DNA from: Methanobacterium sp. PtaU1.Bin242
GTDB lineage: Archaea; Methanobacteriota; Methanobacteria; Methanobacteriales; Methanobacteriaceae
Reading direction: 5' to 3'
Assembly (NCBI GenBank): GCA_002067565.1
Contig: MVQZ01000103.1
Location: 1 to 7,108, forward strand
DNA length: 7,108 nt
The notes beneath the pieces were generated by a model. That model saw only the letters and a list, made by a program, of their open reading frames with translations, was not told where the DNA came from and did not search any database. The translations under genes and the position numbers were made by a program. Positions 5,737 through 7,108 of this stretch are shown piece by piece. Each line of letters starts with the position of its first letter. Within the stretch, counting starts at the first letter, position 1.

Positions 5737-7108
5737 TTGGAGGATTCCTTCAACAAAAAATGGCAGATCTTATTCGTAATTTCAATAGGCACCATGATGG
5801 TGCCCATAAACGCAAGTATAATAAATGTTTCAATTCCAACAATCGCCACATTTTTCGGCGCCAGCATAACCACTGCAGAATGGGTTTTAACAGCCTATTT
5901 AATCACTTTATTGGGTTTAGTACTATTTTTTGGTCGAATGGGTGATTTCATAGGCCATGAACGACTTTACCTAGTGGGATTGGTAGGTTTTGCTTTCTCA
6001 TCAATTCTTTGTAGTACAGCTAACTCAATTACAATTTTAGAAATATTCAGGGGTGTCCAGGGTGTTACAGCAGCCATGATGCTTTCAGTGTCAATGGGAA
6101 TAGTTAAAAGATCATTTCCCACCTATCAACTGGGTAAAGCATTGGGTATTTACTCTGTAGCCATAGCAGCGGGGCTGGCTCTGGGACCGGCTATCGGAGG
6201 TATAATTGGAGAAGCGTTGGGGTGGCGGTTTATATTCCTGGTGAATGTTCCAGTGGCTATTATAAGTTTCTTAAACTGCTACAGAGTTCTGGTTAGAAGT
6301 GAAAGGCAGGAAGTAAAATGGGACCTTCCCGGGACTGTTCTGCAGTTTTTATGGCTATTTTCACTGGTTTATCTCCTTAACCAGATAGGGAAAGGTGTGG
6401 ATATAAACACCATAATAATAGGGATATTCAGCTTTACTGCCCTGATACTTTTCATCTGGCGAGAGCTACATGCAGAAAATCCACTGTTAAACCTGAAACT
6501 CTTTAAAAATAAGATTTTTTCGGCATTTGATTTGAGTCTGCACTTCAACTACATCTGCATGTACATGATACTCTTCGTCATGCCCTTCTATCTACAAAAA
6601 GTACTTCATCTAGGATCTAACGTTACTGGTCTGGTTTTAACAGCATCTCCTCTTATCATGATGTTCATGGCTCCGGTAAGTGGTATGATTTCTGATAGAT
6701 TCGGATCAAGACTTCCTGCATTTATGGGATCACTTATCTGCACAGCGGCATTTCTTTCTCTTACCCAGTTAGGCTCATCTTCCACTCCAGAAGATGTGTT
6801 CTGGAGACTGGCGCTTCTGGGGGTGGGCACCGCATTTTTCCAGTCCCCCACCAACAGGGCGCTTATGGCTGCAGCACCAGCCAGAGAAAGCGGCGTGGCA
6901 TCCGGCATCCTGGTCACCACCAGAAACCTGGGAATGGTATTTGCAGTATCCTTTGCGGGAATTATCCTTAACACCGCTATTTCACCAGAAATCCTACAGC
7001 AGGGACACTTGTTTAACCAGGCAGCACTGGATTTCACCACAGGAATGCACCGTGTCGTAATATTTGGAGCTGTTTTAAGCATCATAATGGCGTTTCTTTC
7101 TCTAATAG
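5737..7108 (+). CDS. DHA2-type (14-helix) MFS transporter, probable drug/proton antiporter, 3' end outside window
   Basis: The frame is open from TTG at 5737 to the last base (457 codons plus one base), with no stop. It encodes a polytopic membrane protein in which I count 14 hydrophobic helices, the last cut by the edge. It has the marks of the EmrB/QacA-like drug:H+ antiporter family: an NVSIPTIA segment in helix 1, EWVLTAYLI in helix 2, the loop motif GRMGDFIGHERLYL (66-79), RGVQGVTAAMM in helix 4, antiporter motif C as GLALGPAIGG (146-155), and GWRFIFLVNVPVA after helix 5. Members are usually about 460-510 residues, so little is missing. They expel lipophilic compounds using the proton gradient; the substrate here is unknown, and a metabolite exporter role is equally possible. 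It is divergent from lysA. GC content rises from about 38% at the 5' end (5761-5940) to about 58% near the 3' end (6781-6960). Confidence 0.92.
   Translation, partial: MEDSFNKKWQILFVISIGTMMVPINASIINVSIPTIATFFGASITTAEWVLTAYLITLLGLVLFFGRMGDFIGHERLYLVGLVGFAFSSILCSTANSITILEIFRGVQGVTAAMMLSVSMGIVKRSFPTYQLGKALGIYSVAIAAGLALGPAIGGIIGEALGWRFIFLVNVPVAIISFLNCYRVLVRSERQEVKWDLPGTVLQFLWLFSLVYLLNQIGKGVDINTIIIGIFSFTALILFIWRELHAENPLLNLKLFKNKIFSAFDLSLHFNYICMYMILFVMPFYLQKVLHLGSNVTGLVLTASPLIMMFMAPVSGMISDRFGSRLPAFMGSLICTAAFLSLTQLGSSSTPEDVFWRLALLGVGTAFFQSPTNRALMAAAPARESGVASGILVTTRNLGMVFAVSFAGIILNTAISPEILQQGHLFNQAALDFTTGMHRVVIFGAVLSIIMAFLSLI

Noticed and set aside
5724..5945. 73-residue plus-strand ORF at the transporter start
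   Set aside because: It is a shifted-frame shadow (rich in H, N, R and K) of the transporter N-terminus, which is read in the next frame from TTG 5737.
6606..7085. 159-residue ORF on the minus strand
   Set aside because: It lies wholly inside the transporter gene, antisense to well-conserved helices, in a GC-rich stretch where stop codons are rare. Its product shows no recognisable motif.

Overview
The window looks like a piece of a methanogenic archaeal chromosome, most likely Methanobacteriales (Methanobacterium-like). The signs are A/T-rich intergenic DNA around compact genes, TATA-type boxes, Shine-Dalgarno sites of the archaeal GAGG/GGTGA kind, T-run terminators without GC-rich hairpins, and a lysA-dapF pair of the type these organisms use to make lysine. 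The genus is an inference from gene content and style; no rRNA or other marker is present.

Layout. Positions 1-390 (+) hold the end of a cysteine-rich small-domain protein, open at the left edge. A convergent A/T-rich gap (391-511) separates it from four or five leftward transcription blocks. Reading leftward from 5271 these are: lysA (diaminopimelate decarboxylase); dapF (diaminopimelate epimerase), overlapping lysA by ATGA; then, after 76 nt, a class III PLP-dependent aminotransferase with an unusual five-cysteine insert; then, after a terminator-like T8 and its own promoter, a four-TPR protein; then a small three-repeat HEAT protein. From 5737 (+) a 14-helix DHA2-type major facilitator transporter runs off the right edge. 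It starts at TTG and is still open at the last base.

How the genes fit together. DapF turns LL-diaminopimelate into the meso form and LysA decarboxylates that to L-lysine, needed for protein and, in Methanobacteriales, for the peptide cross-links of pseudomurein. The aminotransferase follows them on the same strand and may share their transcript, but its substrate cannot be read from sequence. The TPR and HEAT proteins look like small interaction scaffolds. The transporter is divergent from lysA.

The 456-bp divergent spacer (5281-5736) is the least ordinary part. It holds the lysA promoter with an 8-bp inverted repeat just upstream, a strong orphan plus-strand TATA motif followed by an A/T hairpin and a T7 run (a possible short RNA or leader), and a pair of 9-bp direct repeats one helical turn apart. 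I found no CRISPR array, tRNA, rRNA, insertion sequence or recognisable defence system. The other candidates are a cysteine-cluster aminotransferase, an orphan-looking metal-binding domain and a sharp GC shift inside the transporter gene.
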